Assembly (NCBI GenBank): GCA_009859145.1
Contig: VRVR01000031.1
Coordinates: 62,001 to 126,000, forward strand
Reading direction: 5' to 3'
Source: Andalucia godoyi
Taxonomy: Eukaryota; Discoba; Jakobea; Jakobida; Andaluciidae
Length of the DNA stretch: 64,000 bases
In this document: positions 48,015 to 58,931 of the stretch, piece by piece
How positions within the stretch are numbered: the first letter of the stretch is position 1
Layout of the letters: every line of letters starts with the position of its first letter
Position numbers and translations under genes: made by a program
Notes under the pieces: generated by a model
The model's input: only the letters and a program-made list of their open reading frames with translations
Databases searched by the model: none
What the model was told of the DNA's origin: nothing

Positions 48015-48994
48015 TTACTCAATGTCCTCGACGTTTGCGTTTGCATCGGCTCCCTTGTTGTCTCCTTCGTCTCCCTGCATGTCTGAAGTCCAGAGGGTGA
48101 GGTTGTCGCGGAGGAGCTGCATGATCAGGGTAGAATCCTTGTACGACTCTTCGGAGAGGGTGTCGATTTCCGCGATTGCATCGTCGAACGCCATCTTCGC
48201 CAGTGCACATGCGCGGTCTGGGGAGTTGAGGATTTCATAGTAGAAGACAGAGAAGTTGAGCGCAAGTCCCAGGCGGATCGGATGCGTCGGCAGCAAGTCC
48301 GTCATTGCAACGTCCGATGCAGCCTTGTATGCAATCAGCGAGTTTTCTGCAGCATCCTTGCGTGCATCTGCAACAAGGAACTCAGCAAGGTACCGGTGGT
48401 AGTCTCCCTTCATCTTGTAGTAGAACACCTTGGACTCCGACGTCTTGGCGTTCGGAATCAAGTGGTTGTCCAGAATCGCAAGGATGTCTCCGCAGATTCC
48501 AGCAAGTTCCTTCTCAATCAACAGACGGTACTCGCGGATCTTCGACACGTGTGCATCGTTACGTTTGCTTTCCTCCTTCTGCTCAATCGACGACACGATT
48601 CGCCACGACGCACGGCGAGCTCCAATCACGTTCTTGTACGCTACAGAAAGCAGGTTGCGTTCTTCAACAGTAAGCTCCATATCGAGCTTTGCCACCTTCT
48701 TCATTGCCTCCACCATTTCTAATCACACACACACATACACAACCACACAACCACACAACCACAAACACACGCATGAAAATGAGTCACAGAAAAAGGCATA
48801 CAATTAGTAAACCGCCAAGTGCCAAGAGATACAGAGCGAGAAAGCGAAAGAGAAGGAGAAAGAGAAAAGGAGAAAAAGACAGAGAAGAAGGGGCGTGTAG
48901 AACTAAAAGGGGACGGGAGAGACATACCGTCATAGCGCTCGGCCTGTTCGGCAAGCTTTGCCATAAAGACGCACTCTTCGCGGTTATCGAGCAT
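48015..48994 (-). CDS. 14-3-3 protein (two exons)
   Basis: Exon 1 is 48994-48928 (ATG CTC GAT AAC..., [21 protein letters not shown]) and exon 2 is 48718-48015. The split codon G|AA joins them to [14 protein letters not shown], the invariant 14-3-3 N terminus. The intron (48719-48927, 209 nt) has donor GTATGT and acceptor TTAG. The protein is 256 aa, the family's usual size. [39 protein letters not shown], and [20 protein letters not shown]...[15 protein letters not shown] are the canonical helices carrying the phosphopeptide groove (Lys, Arg, Arg, Tyr). Binds phospho-Ser/Thr partners as a dimer. The acidic variable tail is typical. Without splicing the first helix would be lost. Confidence 0.96.
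48719..48927 (-). other. Spliceosomal intron in the 14-3-3 gene
   Basis: Donor GTATGT (48927-48922), acceptor TTAG ending at 48719, phase 1. Splicing restores a universally conserved protein segment, which makes this the best-proved intron in the window. Confidence 0.93.
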
Positions 48995-49943
48995 TTTTTT
49001 TTTCAAAGATGGGGGGGCTGTTTTACAGAGGAAAACGAGGGAGGGGGGGTAAAAAAGGAGGGCAGGGGAAAAGCAAAGAGAAAGAAAAAGAAAGGAAAAG
49101 AAGAAAAATCAAAAGAAGAAAGAAAAGAGAAAAACAAAAGGAAAGAAAAACAAAAGGAAAGAAAAGAAAAGAAAAGGACAGAGGAAAAGAGGATCGAGAG
49201 GAGGGTGGAGACACGAGTCTGGACAGACTGGGTTGGGTCGGATGGGGGGGGGACCCGGGGAAGGCTAAAAAGAAAAAGGGGATGGGGAAAGGGGACGGGG
49301 GAAGGAGTGAGGGGAATGATGGGGTGAGGGTTATTCGGACTTGACGGAGGGGGGGGGAGGAAGAGAGGGTTTTGAAATTGAAGTGAGGGAGAAATAGGGA
49401 AATTCGGGAATTAGAAAAAGATTCGTAGGGTCGAGTCAAGGAGATGAGACCCCGATTGGGAGGGGAAAAAGAGCGCGCGCATTGCATTGTCTTTTGGGTT
49501 TTCTCAAGTGCTCCCCCGTTATGTCAGCGTCGGACAAAAAAATAAACCCACTCCGAATCTGCAAAAACCCCCTCGTCTTAATTCAGCCAACCATCCGTTC
49601 CCATCGTCTGCTTATTCGCTACACACATAATGCGAATACCATCCAACCCGTCTCTTGAACTTGTCACCCACAGGTCACCTGCACCCCAGAAAAACTCCCT
49701 CCATCATCACGTCGGGACGTTCCTCTAGCATCAACTGTGAACTACAGTCTTTTCTTCGTGCAGTCCTTTCCTGTTTCCTGTTTCCTGTTTCGTGCTTCGT
49801 GCTTCGTGCTTCGTGCTTCGTGCTTCGTGCTTCGTGCTTCGTGCTTCGTGCTTCGTGCTTCGTGCTTCGTGCTTCGTGCTTCGTGCTTCGTGCTTCGTAC
49901 TTCTTTTTGGATGCATTGCTACTAGTAGGCACCAGCAAGAAAG
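48995..49943. other. Divergent intergenic region, polypurine tract and minisatellite
   Basis: 949 bp. On the + strand 49010-49390 is almost pure A/G. 49390-49780 is ordinary. 49791-49897 is a 7-bp minisatellite (separate entry). Gene starts on both sides (14-3-3, NAA10). Open frames here are repeat-driven and rejected. Confidence 0.5.
49791..49897 (+). repeat. 7-bp minisatellite, about 15 copies
   Basis: Tandem CGTGCTT, nearly perfect, flanked on the left by CCTGTTT units. It ends about 45 bp before the NAA10 start codon. Confidence 0.9.
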
Positions 49944-50465
49944 ATGATTACGATTCGAAGGGCCGAGATGGGCGACATGATCGCGATGCAGAATGCGAAC
50001 CTGCACTGTCTTCCCGAGAACTACCAGCTCAAGTACTATCTGTACCACGCGCTGACGTGGCCTCAACTACTGTATGTTGCTGAGGATCACAAGCATCGGA
50101 TTGTGGGATATGTGCTGGCGAAGATGGAGGAAGATGCGGAAGAGCCTCATGGTCACATCACAAGTGTCGCGGTAATGCGGTCTCATCGAAAGCTCGGTCT
50201 TGCAACACAGCTGATGTCTGCTGTCGAGCAAGACATGGTCCAGGTCTTTGGAGCCACTTACTGCTCCTTGCATGTGCGCGTCTCCAACCAGGCAGCTCTG
50301 CACTTGTACAGAGACACGCTCGCATTCCGCATTAAGGACACCGATAAGAAGTACTATGCCGACGGCGAAGATGCATATCTCATGGTCAAGGACGTTCCGC
50401 CGTTTCAGTCGCAATTGCAATCGCAATCGCTAAAAAAGCAGGCAGTCCCGGTACATACACAATGA
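49944..50465 (+). CDS. NAA10: N-alpha-acetyltransferase 10, NatA catalytic subunit
   Basis: 173 aa, ATG at 49944. Matches NAA10/ARD1 from its first residues: [40 protein letters not shown]. The acetyl-CoA loop is [13 protein letters not shown] (R...G.A), followed by [21 protein letters not shown]10 with NAA15 acetylates N termini after Met removal at ribosomes. A short SQLQSQSQSLKK tail follows. Confidence 0.95.
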   Translation: MITIRRAEMGDMIAMQNANLHCLPENYQLKYYLYHALTWPQLLYVAEDHKHRIVGYVLAKMEEDAEEPHGHITSVAVMRSHRKLGLATQLMSAVEQDMVQVFGATYCSLHVRVSNQAALHLYRDTLAFRIKDTDKKYYADGEDAYLMVKDVPPFQSQLQSQSLKKQAVPVHTQ

Positions 50466-50640
50466 AATAAATGACTAGAAAAGAAGAAAGGGGAGGGGGG
50501 AAAAAAGCCCCACATGAACGTAATGATCATCGAAAGAACAAATGTTTTAAACAAGATTAAGATAAAGATGAAATGACAGAGCGAGGCGAACAAAGACACA
50601 CACATGTAGACACACGGTATCACCAGAAGAAGGGGGAAAA

Positions 50641-50700
50641 CCAGAACAGAACAGAACAGAACAGAACAGAACAGAACAGCAGAAGATGATGATGATGATG
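50641..50700 (+). repeat. AGAAC and GAT microsatellites
   Basis: About eight AGAAC/ACAGA units (50642-50681) followed by (GAT)n, just beyond the 3' end of the PEP-synthase-like gene. Confidence 0.85.
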
Positions 50701-50709
50701 GTGGTGGGA

Positions 50710-53589
50710 CTAGCGCGCACGTTGGCAAATGCGAATGGTTCCATTGGTGCCGTCGACCTCGACGACATCTCCGGACCGAACGAGATGGGTAATGTTGGGA
50801 GCATTGACGATCGCAGGGATTCCGAATTCGCGAGCAACGATGGAGGTGTGGGATAAAAGACCTCCAGTCTCGGCTACAACGGCAGCGGCCTCGACAAAGA
50901 GCGGAGTCCACGCAGGATCGGTGGCTTTGGTCACGAGAATTTCACCCTTTTGCAGCGAATTGGCTTCTTGATCGAGGTCCAGAATGAGCCGAACAACACC
51001 ACGCACGGTCCCAGAAGACGCTGCAATTCCACGAATGAGATCCTCCGAGCCAAGCTTCGTGAGATCCGGGTACACCGGGCGACCGATAAACGAGAATGGA
51101 GGATCGGGAAGCGACTTTCGGTACTCGTGGAGCTTTCGGAAATGCTCAATTTTCGCTCGCGAAAACACGTTCTGTGAGTTCGATGCAGTCGGCTCCGAAA
51201 GTGCAAGCCACTGTGCAAGCTCATACATTGTCGTGTACGCGACATGCGACGGATGGGCAAGCACACCAAGCGCTGCAAGCCGCACTCCAATCTCTTTGGT
51301 GATGCGGTGCAGGAACCACGTGGCAAGAACCCATGAAGGCCGGGCAATCTCTCGGGCTTCACCAGCTGCCACATAATCCTTGATAAACTTGCGCATCTGG
51401 ACACGGCGGACCGCAGGAAGCTTTGCAAGAAGCGCTTCTCGTTGTTCTGCATCTGCCTGAACACCGTGCTCCAGTTTGGTCTTTTCAGACTGGAAATCAA
51501 AGCCATCTTCAATGTACTTGCGAACCATCTTGAACACAAACACCGGCTCGTCAATCCAGCGAGGAGTCGTCAGCTCCATTTCCTGCGACCCACGAATTCC
51601 AAAAGAAGTCAGAAATGGCCACATGTGGTCCTGCCAGAACTTCTTCCCAGCATCGCTACCAAGCAGCGCATCTCGAACACGGTCAACAGGTGTGCAGCAC
51701 ATGATGGTCCGCACTTCGGGAACAACTTTTGCAGCTTCTGCAAGCCGCGAAAGTGCTTCGGTAAGCTCCACGGTCCGTGCAGTAACCGACTGGAACTTTG
51801 AAAGTTGCTGGAACCTCGTGTCGTACTCGCGACCAAGATGTTGGCGTGCAAGCTTCAGAATCTCATCGGAAAACACCTGCACGTTCAGCCACAGCGGGAA
51901 GTACCATTCGCATGCAAGGTGATACAGATCCACGGCTCGCTGGAACTCGGAAGCCAGCTCGGCATGTGTCATGGAAGGAAGTGCAGGAAGCACGTTTTGC
52001 AAAAAGCGGTCTTCTTCGACTTTCCGAACTGCCTCGGCTTCCTTCACGCGGGCATCTCCAAAGACGCCCTCTCGCATCATGTTTGCAATAAAGTACGCAG
52101 TGGGCAGCACGGTCTTGTGGATTGGAACGATTCCAAACGGATTCTTGTAGTTTGACACATCAACGCCCGCCCAGGTGCCGTACTTCTCAACAAACAACGA
52201 GTCGTCTCGAAGAAGCGCAATCTGCGAAGCAGCAGCCGTCATGAAGGAAATGTTGATGTACATGTGGCCGTTGAACGATCGCAAAAAGTGCTCGATTTCA
52301 AACGAATTGGGCATCCCAAGGCACCAAAAGGACGATTTTGAGAAGCGCCGATTGAACATGTCTCCAAACGACAGGGAAAGAGGCGTCTTGAGACCCGAAA
52401 AGGACTCCCCAATGTCGTTTCTCGTGTACAAACAGCGTCCCTGGATATCCAGCACCGGCTCCATCAGATCGGTACGGTCATACACTTTCGTAACCGGACG
52501 TGCCTGCAGAATGAACAACTGTGATGTCACCGAGTCAAAGCACCATTCCACATCCTGCGGAACATTGTTGTATAAATGAACGATCTCGAGAACAGTTTTT
52601 GCAATTTCTGTGATTTGAGAGTCGGATAACACTGGTGCCGTTCGTTTCGCAGCATCGTGGATTTTCACCACCGTCGTTCCGTAGTTCTGTCTATGTGCGT
52701 GCGACTTCTTCTCTGACGACGACGACACGCCACCCACTTGGACCGACGCAACCATACGGTCCTTGACGGAAACTTGGGAACTTGTCACCCTCATGCTGAG
52801 CTTGTCGACGATGTACTGATCCGTCGGCACCGATCCCTGGACGACGCCTTCTCCGACTCCGTATCCTGCTTCCACACACACATCCTCCGCAGCATACGTA
52901 ATTGGGTTCAGCGAAAACGCGACTCCTGAAGACGAGGGGTCGATCATCTGCTGCACCACCACGCACATTCTTTCCCAGTCCAGCGGCACCCAAGCATGAT
53001 TCTTTCCGCCCATATTATTATTGTTGCCGTTGCCGTTGCCGTTGCTGTTGCTGTTGCTGTTGCTGTTGGTACTTGCAATGGTCGCACGGTATGCAATCGA
53101 CGCTGCAGAAAAGACCGATGCCCAGCACTTTTTCACTGCATCCAGCACATCCAGTGGCGACGACACGTACAGAAAAGTGTCATGCTGTCCTGCAAACGAA
53201 GCTCCCGACGAGTCCTCTGAAACCGACGACGATCGCACAGACACCAAGACTGGATTTGCGGTCCTGGACTGGATGGAAACGACGAGCTTTTTGTAGAACG
53301 CAAGAATGGCTGATTGCACATCGTCTGGAATTTGAAATGCAGCCGACGTGATCTGTGCGGCAAGGGACGCAGGAAGCACAGACTTGCCCGCCGAGTACGC
53401 AGCCATTGCTTCCGCGTGGACATTCTGCAGAGACGCGTCAAATGCAGATGTTGTAATTGCAAATGCCTGCGGAACAGGAATCCCAGCACTCAGCAGCTTG
53501 TGCAACGACGATGCTTTTCCGCCCAGCGAAGACGAGTACTCGCCTGTCGTCGACGCACCAAGCCACACACAGTACGGAACACCCGGCAT
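50710..53589 (-). CDS. Rifampicin-phosphotransferase/PEP-synthase-like phosphotransferase
   Basis: 959 aa, ATG at 53589. Three-part layout: an N-terminal ATP-grasp (PPDK_N) domain about 15-340 (GGKASSLHKLLSAGIPVP, VSVRSSSVSEDSSGASFAGQHDTFL, then DVEWCFD...LFILQARPVTK); a helical middle domain about 370-850; and a C-terminal swivelling phosphohistidine domain with the catalytic His in GGLLSHTSIVAREFGIPAIV (about 913). It ends there, with no PEP/pyruvate TIM barrel. This is the order of rifampicin phosphotransferase-type proteins rather than true PEP synthase or PPDK. ATP is split to phosphorylate the His, then an unknown acceptor. A SN-repeat (TGTTGC repeat, about 53020-53070) interrupts the ATP-grasp. 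Mainly a bacterial family, so transfer is possible. Confidence 0.8.
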   Translation of the reverse strand: MPGVPYCVWLGASTTGEYSSSLGGKASSLHKLLSAGIPVPQAFAITTSAFDASLQNVHAEAMAAYSAGKSVLPASLAAQITSAAFQIPDDVQSAILAFYKKLVVSIQSRTANPVLVSVRSSSVSEDSSGASFAGQHDTFLYVSSPLDVLDAVKKCWASVFSAASIAYRATIASTNSNSNSNSNGNGNGNNNNMGGKNHAWVPLDWERMCVVVQQMIDPSSSGVAFSLNPITYAAEDVCVEAGYGVGEGVVQGSVPTDQYIVDKLSMRVTSSQVSVKDRMVASVQVGGVSSSSEKKSHAHRQNYGTTVVKIHDAAKRTAPVLSDSQITEIAKTVLEIVHLYNNVPQDVEWCFDSVTSQLFILQARPVTKVYDRTDLMEPVLDIQGRCLYTRNDIGESFSGLKTPLSLSFGDMFNRRFSKSSFWCLGMPNSFEIEHFLRSFNGHMYINISFMTAAASQIALLRDDSLFVEKYGTWAGVDVSNYKNPFGIVPIHKTVLPTAYFIANMMREGVFGDARVKEAEAVRKVEEDRFLQNVLPALPSMTHAELASEFQRAVDLYHLACEWYFPLWLNVQVFSDEILKLARQHLGREYDTRFQQLSKFQSVTARTVELTEALSRLAEAAKVVPEVRTIMCCTPVDRVRDALLGSDAGKKFWQDHMWPFLTSFGIRGSQEMELTTPRWIDEPVFVFKMVRKYIEDGFDFQSEKTKLEHGVQADAEQREALLAKLPAVRRVQMRKFIKDYVAAGEAREIARPSWVLATWFLHRITKEIGVRLAALGVLAHPSHVAYTTMYELAQWLALSEPTASNSQNVFSRAKIEHFRKLHEYRKSLPDPPFSFIGRPVYPDLTKLGSEDLIRGIAASSGTVRGVVRLILDLDQEANSLQKGEILVTKATDPAWTPLFVEAAAVVAETGGLLSHTSIVAREFGIPAIVNAPNITHLVRSGDVVEVDGTNGTIRICQRAR

Positions 53590-54188
53590 TTTCACACTTA
53601 TTTTCTCTCTCTCTTTCTTTCTCTCTCTCTGTCTCTCTCTCTCTCTCTTTCTCTTTCTCTCTCTTTCGCTGCCTTTCTTTACGAAAAATTAAGAAAATCA
53701 CAAAGAAAAAAAGCTAAACGAACTTAGACGTTCATAAGTTTAAAAATAAAATTAGAAAATAGAAAAGAAAAAACGCATGGAAAAAAGCTGGCATAGTTTG
53801 GAAAAGTCGGAATTAGGATGACGATGCCCGAGACACGAGGTTCAGCAGGTCTGCCTGACGCACGACTGGGGAGGTGTCGGGGAAACGCAGACGTGCAAAC
53901 TCCGATAGGCGGGGGACAGCCATTGTTCATGCTGGTTGATGCTTGATGCTTGAAAATTGCCCGACAACGGTGATAAAAACACAAAAGTCGAAGAGCATGG
54001 AGACGTCGCAAGCTCGCAATCACCATTTTGTTTTTGTATGCAGACTACAACTGCGAATTCTTGTCTTTGTCTTGTCTCGTCGGAGTGTCTTGTCGTGTCG
54101 TGTCGTGTGTTTTTTTCCCCAAGGTTTCAGAAGGACAGAGCAAGAAAGAGATTTACATACGAATCGGAGCATTCATAACAAACCAACA
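53590..54188. other. Intergenic region with (TC)n tract
   Basis: 599 bp. 53605-53675 is a TC/TTC microsatellite. One 36-codon minus-strand frame is listed separately. TGTCGTG repeats near 54090. Confidence 0.45.
53813..53923 (-). CDS. Possible 36-aa small protein
   Basis: ATG at 53923 to TAA at 53813, protein-like composition (MAVPRLSEFARLRFPDTSP...). It is short and could be a small peptide or a chance frame. No family recognised. Confidence 0.2.
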   Translation of the reverse strand: MAVPRLSEFARLRFPDTSPVVRQADLLNLVSRASSS

Positions 54189-54392
54189 ATGAAACAGGGA
54201 AAATCGTCGAGTCAGCAGTCTGCCGATGCACGGTCGAATGCGTTCAACTCGCAATCTGCAAGTTTCAACCCGACTTCTGCAAATGCAGGATCGGCGATGG
54301 CGGCAAGGAGCCAGGAAAGCAGGGATGCTCGTGCCGCATCGTCGAATCCGCAGCATGACGCATACAACCCAAACACCTCCCGTAAGCAATAA
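54189..54392 (+). CDS. Hypothetical 67-aa Ser/Asn/Ala-rich protein
   Basis: ATG at 54189. Hydrophilic and without hydrophobic segments, with loosely repeated NAFNSQSASFNP and DAYNPNTSRKQ units. It ends 62 bp from the DZIP1 stop (convergent). A GTAAGC overlaps its last codons and could be a splice donor, so the gene might continue elsewhere. Unknown; intrinsically disordered by appearance. Confidence 0.4.
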   Translation: MKQGKSSSQQSADARSNAFNSQSASFNPTSANAGSAMAARSQESRDARAASSNPQHDAYNPNTSRKQ

Positions 54393-54454
54393 ACCACCCA
54401 TGACCACTGAACAACGTTCCCCTGGTGCATACCTTGGATCGCGGGTTGCATGCA

Positions 54455-54978
54455 TTAGATGTGGATCGAATCGATATCGTCGTCATCCGAGAGATCAAAC
54501 GAGTCGCGAGGACCATCGTGGTTTCGCATCCAGGAAGGCACGGCAGAGGTTCCTGTGACTGTGGACGCGGATGATGCAGAGACGCTGGACAGCTGAGAAA
54601 CAGAGGATGCTTCCACAGACGACGCTGCTTGCGACACTTGTGAGGCTGTCACAGAGTCGGTCAACTTCACCCCGTTCTGCCCATCATAGTCATTGCTGAT
54701 ATGGCCATTGTTGCTATGATTATTATTATGGTGGCTGTTGTTGTTGTTGTTCGAAGACGTTCGCGTGGTCACGGGAAGAATGATGGATGCATCCGTGGAC
54801 TCGTCCGGATGCATCGACTGGACAGACTCTTCCCAGGCTTCTACCAGCGTTTCTTCGGAACCGGACGACGCAGCGGCAACAGGAACAGGCTTCGTAGGTG
54901 TCGCATTGCGAGAAGAAGGTCGTGATGACGACAAGGACGTCGAATTGTTATTGTTATTGTTGTTGCTGCTGCTGCTGC

Positions 54979-55012
<34 letters not shown>

Positions 55013-57394
55013 GCTAGAAGCTGGAGCATCCGCGGGTGCCGGTGCTGAGGAAGCTACTGGACTTGCACGACGGCTTCCGGAACTAGACAAGTTATTCGCA
55101 GAGTTGGACCTCGTAAACACCAAGCCGGCGTCTCCGTCATTGTTCTTCGAAACATTGCTTGCATTGCCCGCATCCGCTGATAAATTCGATCGCGATCCAG
55201 AAGGCCGTAAAACCACAACTTCATGCTCGAGATCCTCATCGCTGTCCGCTCCAAGTTCCTCGATTTCATCGACCACAACACTCTGCAAGCCCGACTGGTC
55301 CGCCTTTTCAAGTTCGGATACCGTCGACGTGTTCACGCTCGTCGCGCTTCCAGAATTCACAGGAGTGTTGCTACTTTGACTCGTGCGAACATTGGACATG
55401 TTCTGGTTGCTGCCGCTCATTGCAGCAGGAGACGGCTCCGTGGGCTTCGCTGGCGAAGGTGCTGTGTTCCGGGCAACCGCAAAGGGGGTTGCAACGCCCC
55501 CTGTAACTGGTACAAACGTGCTGTTTGCACTGTCCTTGGAATTCGATGTTTTGCCGGTTTTGGCAGTCGGTTGAGCAACAACAGAATTCGCAGAGTCGTT
55601 GTTTCTCGTATTCACGGAAGCTGGTTCCTGCTTGGACACAAATCCAGCGCGCATTTCCTGAGGAGTTTCCGGAACAACCTCCGCGGCATGTTCTCTCTTC
55701 TTACTTGTGGTGGTGGGTGCCGGCTTTACAGCGTCCCCAGCAATAACCTTTGTGTCCTTTGCGGAAAGATGCACAGTGGATCCTGGATGACTGCCGTGAT
55801 GATCGCCGTAGATCATGTTGTCCACCCAGGTTTCGGTTTGGTCAACAAACTCACGCGGAGGAAGCGCCTTTCGCGCGCGTCTGACAGGACTCTCCTCCTG
55901 CTTCATCAGCCGCTCAACATTTTCCATTTCCTTCTCGACGTCTGTATACGCATGGCGATAGAAGGACTTCAACGGAGATCCATGCAAAGGAGACGCATAC
56001 CTCATTCCCTGCGGTTTCTGCTCTTCCATCGGCACCAAGACAGGCTGTTGTTGTGATGACGGTGCTGCTGCTTGGACAACGACCCTTTCCGACGCCAGCT
56101 GTCGGAGAGCCTCCATTTGCCTGCTCCATGCGGACTCACGCTCCGACATCTCCTGCCGAACACCGTCCACCGCTCTTTGCATCGCATGCTCATGCTCCCG
56201 AAGCATATCTTCCACGGCCCTCGTATGCGCGCTCAGCAAAGCCTGACGTTCCTTTTCGAAGTCCTTGTCTTTGTCGTGGTTCCTGTTCGAGTCGCCGTCA
56301 TCCTCAAGGTCCCCAAGACGGACAGAAGGCTTGACCAGCAGACCTTCGATTGCCTCGAGCCGATTCAGCAATGGAATCAGAATCTGGTCGGTCGAAGGTT
56401 GCGGCTGAGTCTGTGGTTGCTGCTGCTTCGCATCCTCCAAGCTCTTTGTCTTGAGCTGCGTGACCGCGTTCTCCAGATTGGACAATTGACCAACGACCGC
56501 TTTCCAGTCAACCGATTCTCGCTCCGCTGTCCGTTGGTGGTGCAGGGCATTCCCGCTCCCATTGCCGCTTGTGCTGTTATTGTTGTTCATCATCATTGCG
56601 AGCTGCGCCGATGCTGCATTTTCAACCTTGGACGCAAGGTCTCTCAATTGCGCTTGCAGAGTCTCCACGTGAGCTTGTTGAAGCATCATCGCGGCGGCCA
56701 CGACGGATCCCTTCTCCTCCTTTTTCGACTCGTCCTCTGCACTCTGTCTCTTCTTGTCAATCATCAACGAATACGAAAACCGAACCCATCGATCCAGCAA
56801 GTGCGCCTGCTCAGGATGCCGTCGGCCCACATGTGCTTCCAGAAACTCTATACTTTGAAAATACTTTGCACAGTAAGGACACGGAACCGCCGAGCACATT
56901 CCAAGGGCCCCCTTTTCCGCCGAGCCCTTTCCTTCCCGTGCGCTATTCTCATCCACGCCATTGCTTCGATCGTTGTCATTGTTGTTATGATTGTTATGAT
57001 TGCTCATCAATCCGATGTTGAGCTGTGCGATTTTCGCCCTTTCCTTCTTCAAGCTGGCCTTCGTCTCCGACACCTTCATCTCAAGAAAATTCTGTACATA
57101 GAGCAAATAGTCGACTGAAAGCTGCAAGCTCTTCAAAAACATCTTCGTCGGTTCGTCGATTCCAAGCTCGAGATCCACATTCGCGCTCAGCAACGCAGGC
57201 AAAATCGCCTGAAGCGTGTCCAGATCCAGCGCAGCCGCACTTGGAGACTGTGTTGGGTGATATGGAGTGCAGAATGTCGGAGGAAGCGACCAGAGCGTCC
57301 GCCATGGAACAGGCTGGTCGCGCAATGTTGGATAAAACGGGGTTTCAGAATGCACATTCTCTGCGGAATGACTCTCAACTTCACTCATCTTCAT
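54455..57394 (-). CDS. DZIP1: DZIP1/DZIP1L-like zinc finger protein (ciliary base)
   Basis: 979 aa, first ATG at 57394 (a second lies two codons on). N-terminal Dzip-like domain about 50-115 (LDTLQAILPALLSANVDLEL...FLKSLQLSVDYLLYVQNFLE). A single C2H2 finger follows at about 171-195 (CPYCAKYFQSIEFLEAHVGRRH), then coiled coil (about 200-470). A long Ser/Asn-rich disordered tail has GTT/GCT-repeat-coded homopolymers (54945-55015). This order is that of DZIP1, which works at basal bodies and the transition zone in ciliogenesis. It goes with RSPH4/6 in this window. The tail is much longer and less conserved than in animals. Confidence 0.82.
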
Positions 57395-57481
57395 CTTCCC
57401 CAAAACGTATCTTTAACCTATTATTATTATTCTTTGAATTGAAGAAGAAGAAAAACACGATTCACTCCACAACAACAATCA

Positions 57482-57525
<44 letters not shown>

Positions 57526-57892
57526 GAGGTATTCTACAAAAGAAAACCCTTATGGGAAAGCATACGAATTCGGAAGCTTTTTTTGATCAATGCTTGATCA
57601 TCATCATTCTAGCATTGACTGTAACGTTATGATAGTCTCAATGGATGCTAAAAACCCCCGACGTTGAAAAGCCAATGGTTATTCTCGGAACACAGGAAAA
57701 CGTCCGAAATCTCCGACGACCATGAATCGCGAGAATTGGATATTGTGCTTTATATATAGCATTTTGATGAAGCGCATAGTGCGAATGTTTCTTGATTTCT
57801 ATTTTTATTATTATTATTATTATTATTATTTTATATTTAAAGCTTTGAATAATTTTCTTATTCATTTTGTGAAAGAGTGTGCCGTGTGTAGA
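57395..57892. other. Divergent intergenic region with (AAT)n
   Basis: 498 bp: (AAT)n at 57484-57524 and (ATT)n near 57806-57830. No gene supported; likely the promoters of DZIP1 and uridine phosphorylase. Confidence 0.45.
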
Positions 57893-58732
57893 ATGTCGGA
57901 TTTTGCGAATGCCGAGTTTCCTTTAGACGGCGATGGTCGTACGCTGCATCTGTTTATTCGGAAGGGCGACCTGGCACCGCGGATTGTCACGGTAGGGTCG
58001 ACGCAGCGTGCAGAGATGTTTGCGACGTATTTAGACGCGGGGAGTTTGACGCTTGATCTTGTGTCTCCGCGAGGGTTTCGGTGCTTTACGGGAGCGTACA
58101 AGGGCGTTCCGATCTCGGTTGTGGCGTCGTTGATGGGATCTGCGAATATGGACTTTTTCGTGCGGGAAGCGCGCGCGACAGTGGATGGACCGATGGCGAT
58201 TATTCGGTTTGGCACGTGCGGCGGGATTTCTGCAGAGGTTGATCTTGGGAATGTCGTCGTGAGTAACTCGGCTGTGTTCATCCAGCGCGACTATGATGCA
58301 AATGGGTACCGGTTCACGCAGCCGGTGCCTGCGCATCCGCAGTTAAGAGACTTGCTAGTCAAGTCGATTCCAAAGGAGGTTACGGTTCGCATCGGCGAGT
58401 CTGCGTCTGCGGATTCGTTCTATGCGGCACAGGGAAGGAAGGAGTGCGACTTTGAGGACTATAACGCGACAGTCGTCGAGGACTTGAAGAGGACGTATCC
58501 GGGAATCCTCAACCTGGAAATGGAACACTTCACGCTCCTGCACTTGGCAAAAGTCTCCAAGCCGGAAAAAAAGATCTATGCAGCAACCGCAGCACTCATC
58601 TTGGCACACAGGCTTCGAGGTGAGTTCCTGTCAAAGAAGAAGGAGGTAGAAGCGGAAGAGTTGGCGGCCAAGGCATGCTTCCAGGCGCTCGTCGACTTTG
58701 ATCTGCTCCATTGCCAAAACATTGTTGCGTGA
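57893..58732 (+). CDS. Uridine phosphorylase-type nucleoside phosphorylase
   Basis: 279 aa from ATG 57893. PNP_UDP_1 family, hexameric type: VGSTQRAEMF (phosphate-binding region), GSANMDFFVREA, IIRFGTCGGISAEVDLGNVVVS (GTCGG core), SADSFYAAQGRKECDF, and LNLEMEHFTL (E.E ribose site). It cleaves uridine with phosphate to uracil and ribose-1-phosphate. With the trimeric-type PNP gene at 7.4-9.5 kb the window encodes both purine and pyrimidine salvage phosphorylases, which are unrelated within the superfamily. Confidence 0.9.
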   Translation: MSDFANAEFPLDGDGRTLHLFIRKGDLAPRIVTVGSTQRAEMFATYLDAGSLTLDLVSPRGFRCFTGAYKGVPISVVASLMGSANMDFFVREARATVDGPMAIIRFGTCGGISAEVDLGNVVVSNSAVFIQRDYDANGYRFTQPVPAHPQLRDLLVKSIPKEVTVRIGESASADSFYAAQGRKECDFEDYNATVVEDLKRTYPGILNLEMEHFTLLHLAKVSKPEKKIYAATAALILAHRLRGEFLSKKKEVEAEELAAKACFQALVDFDLLHCQNIVA

Positions 58733-58931
58733 TAAAAGTTGATTAATAATTAAAGAAGTTGCTGAATGAATTCAAAAAGAAAATTGTGTACATTAAAAAT
58801 GAAATTAATTATTAAGAAAGAAAAAAAAAGAAAAAAGAATACTACGCTGACAAGCGTCGGAAGGAAGCCAGGATGCACATCTGTCCAAAGTAAGCCTACT
58901 CGAAACCGAAAGACGAAAAGAAAGGTCTGGG
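58733..58931. other. Convergent gap
   Basis: 199 bp, A-rich; no gene. Confidence 0.4.

Noticed and set aside
49009-49344. Lys/Glu/Arg-rich frames
   Set aside because: Read through a polypurine tract; no coding character.
49731-50066. KHEARST-repeat frames and a possible CRISPR-like array
   Set aside because: They are readings of the 7-bp minisatellite; there are no spacers and the host is eukaryotic.
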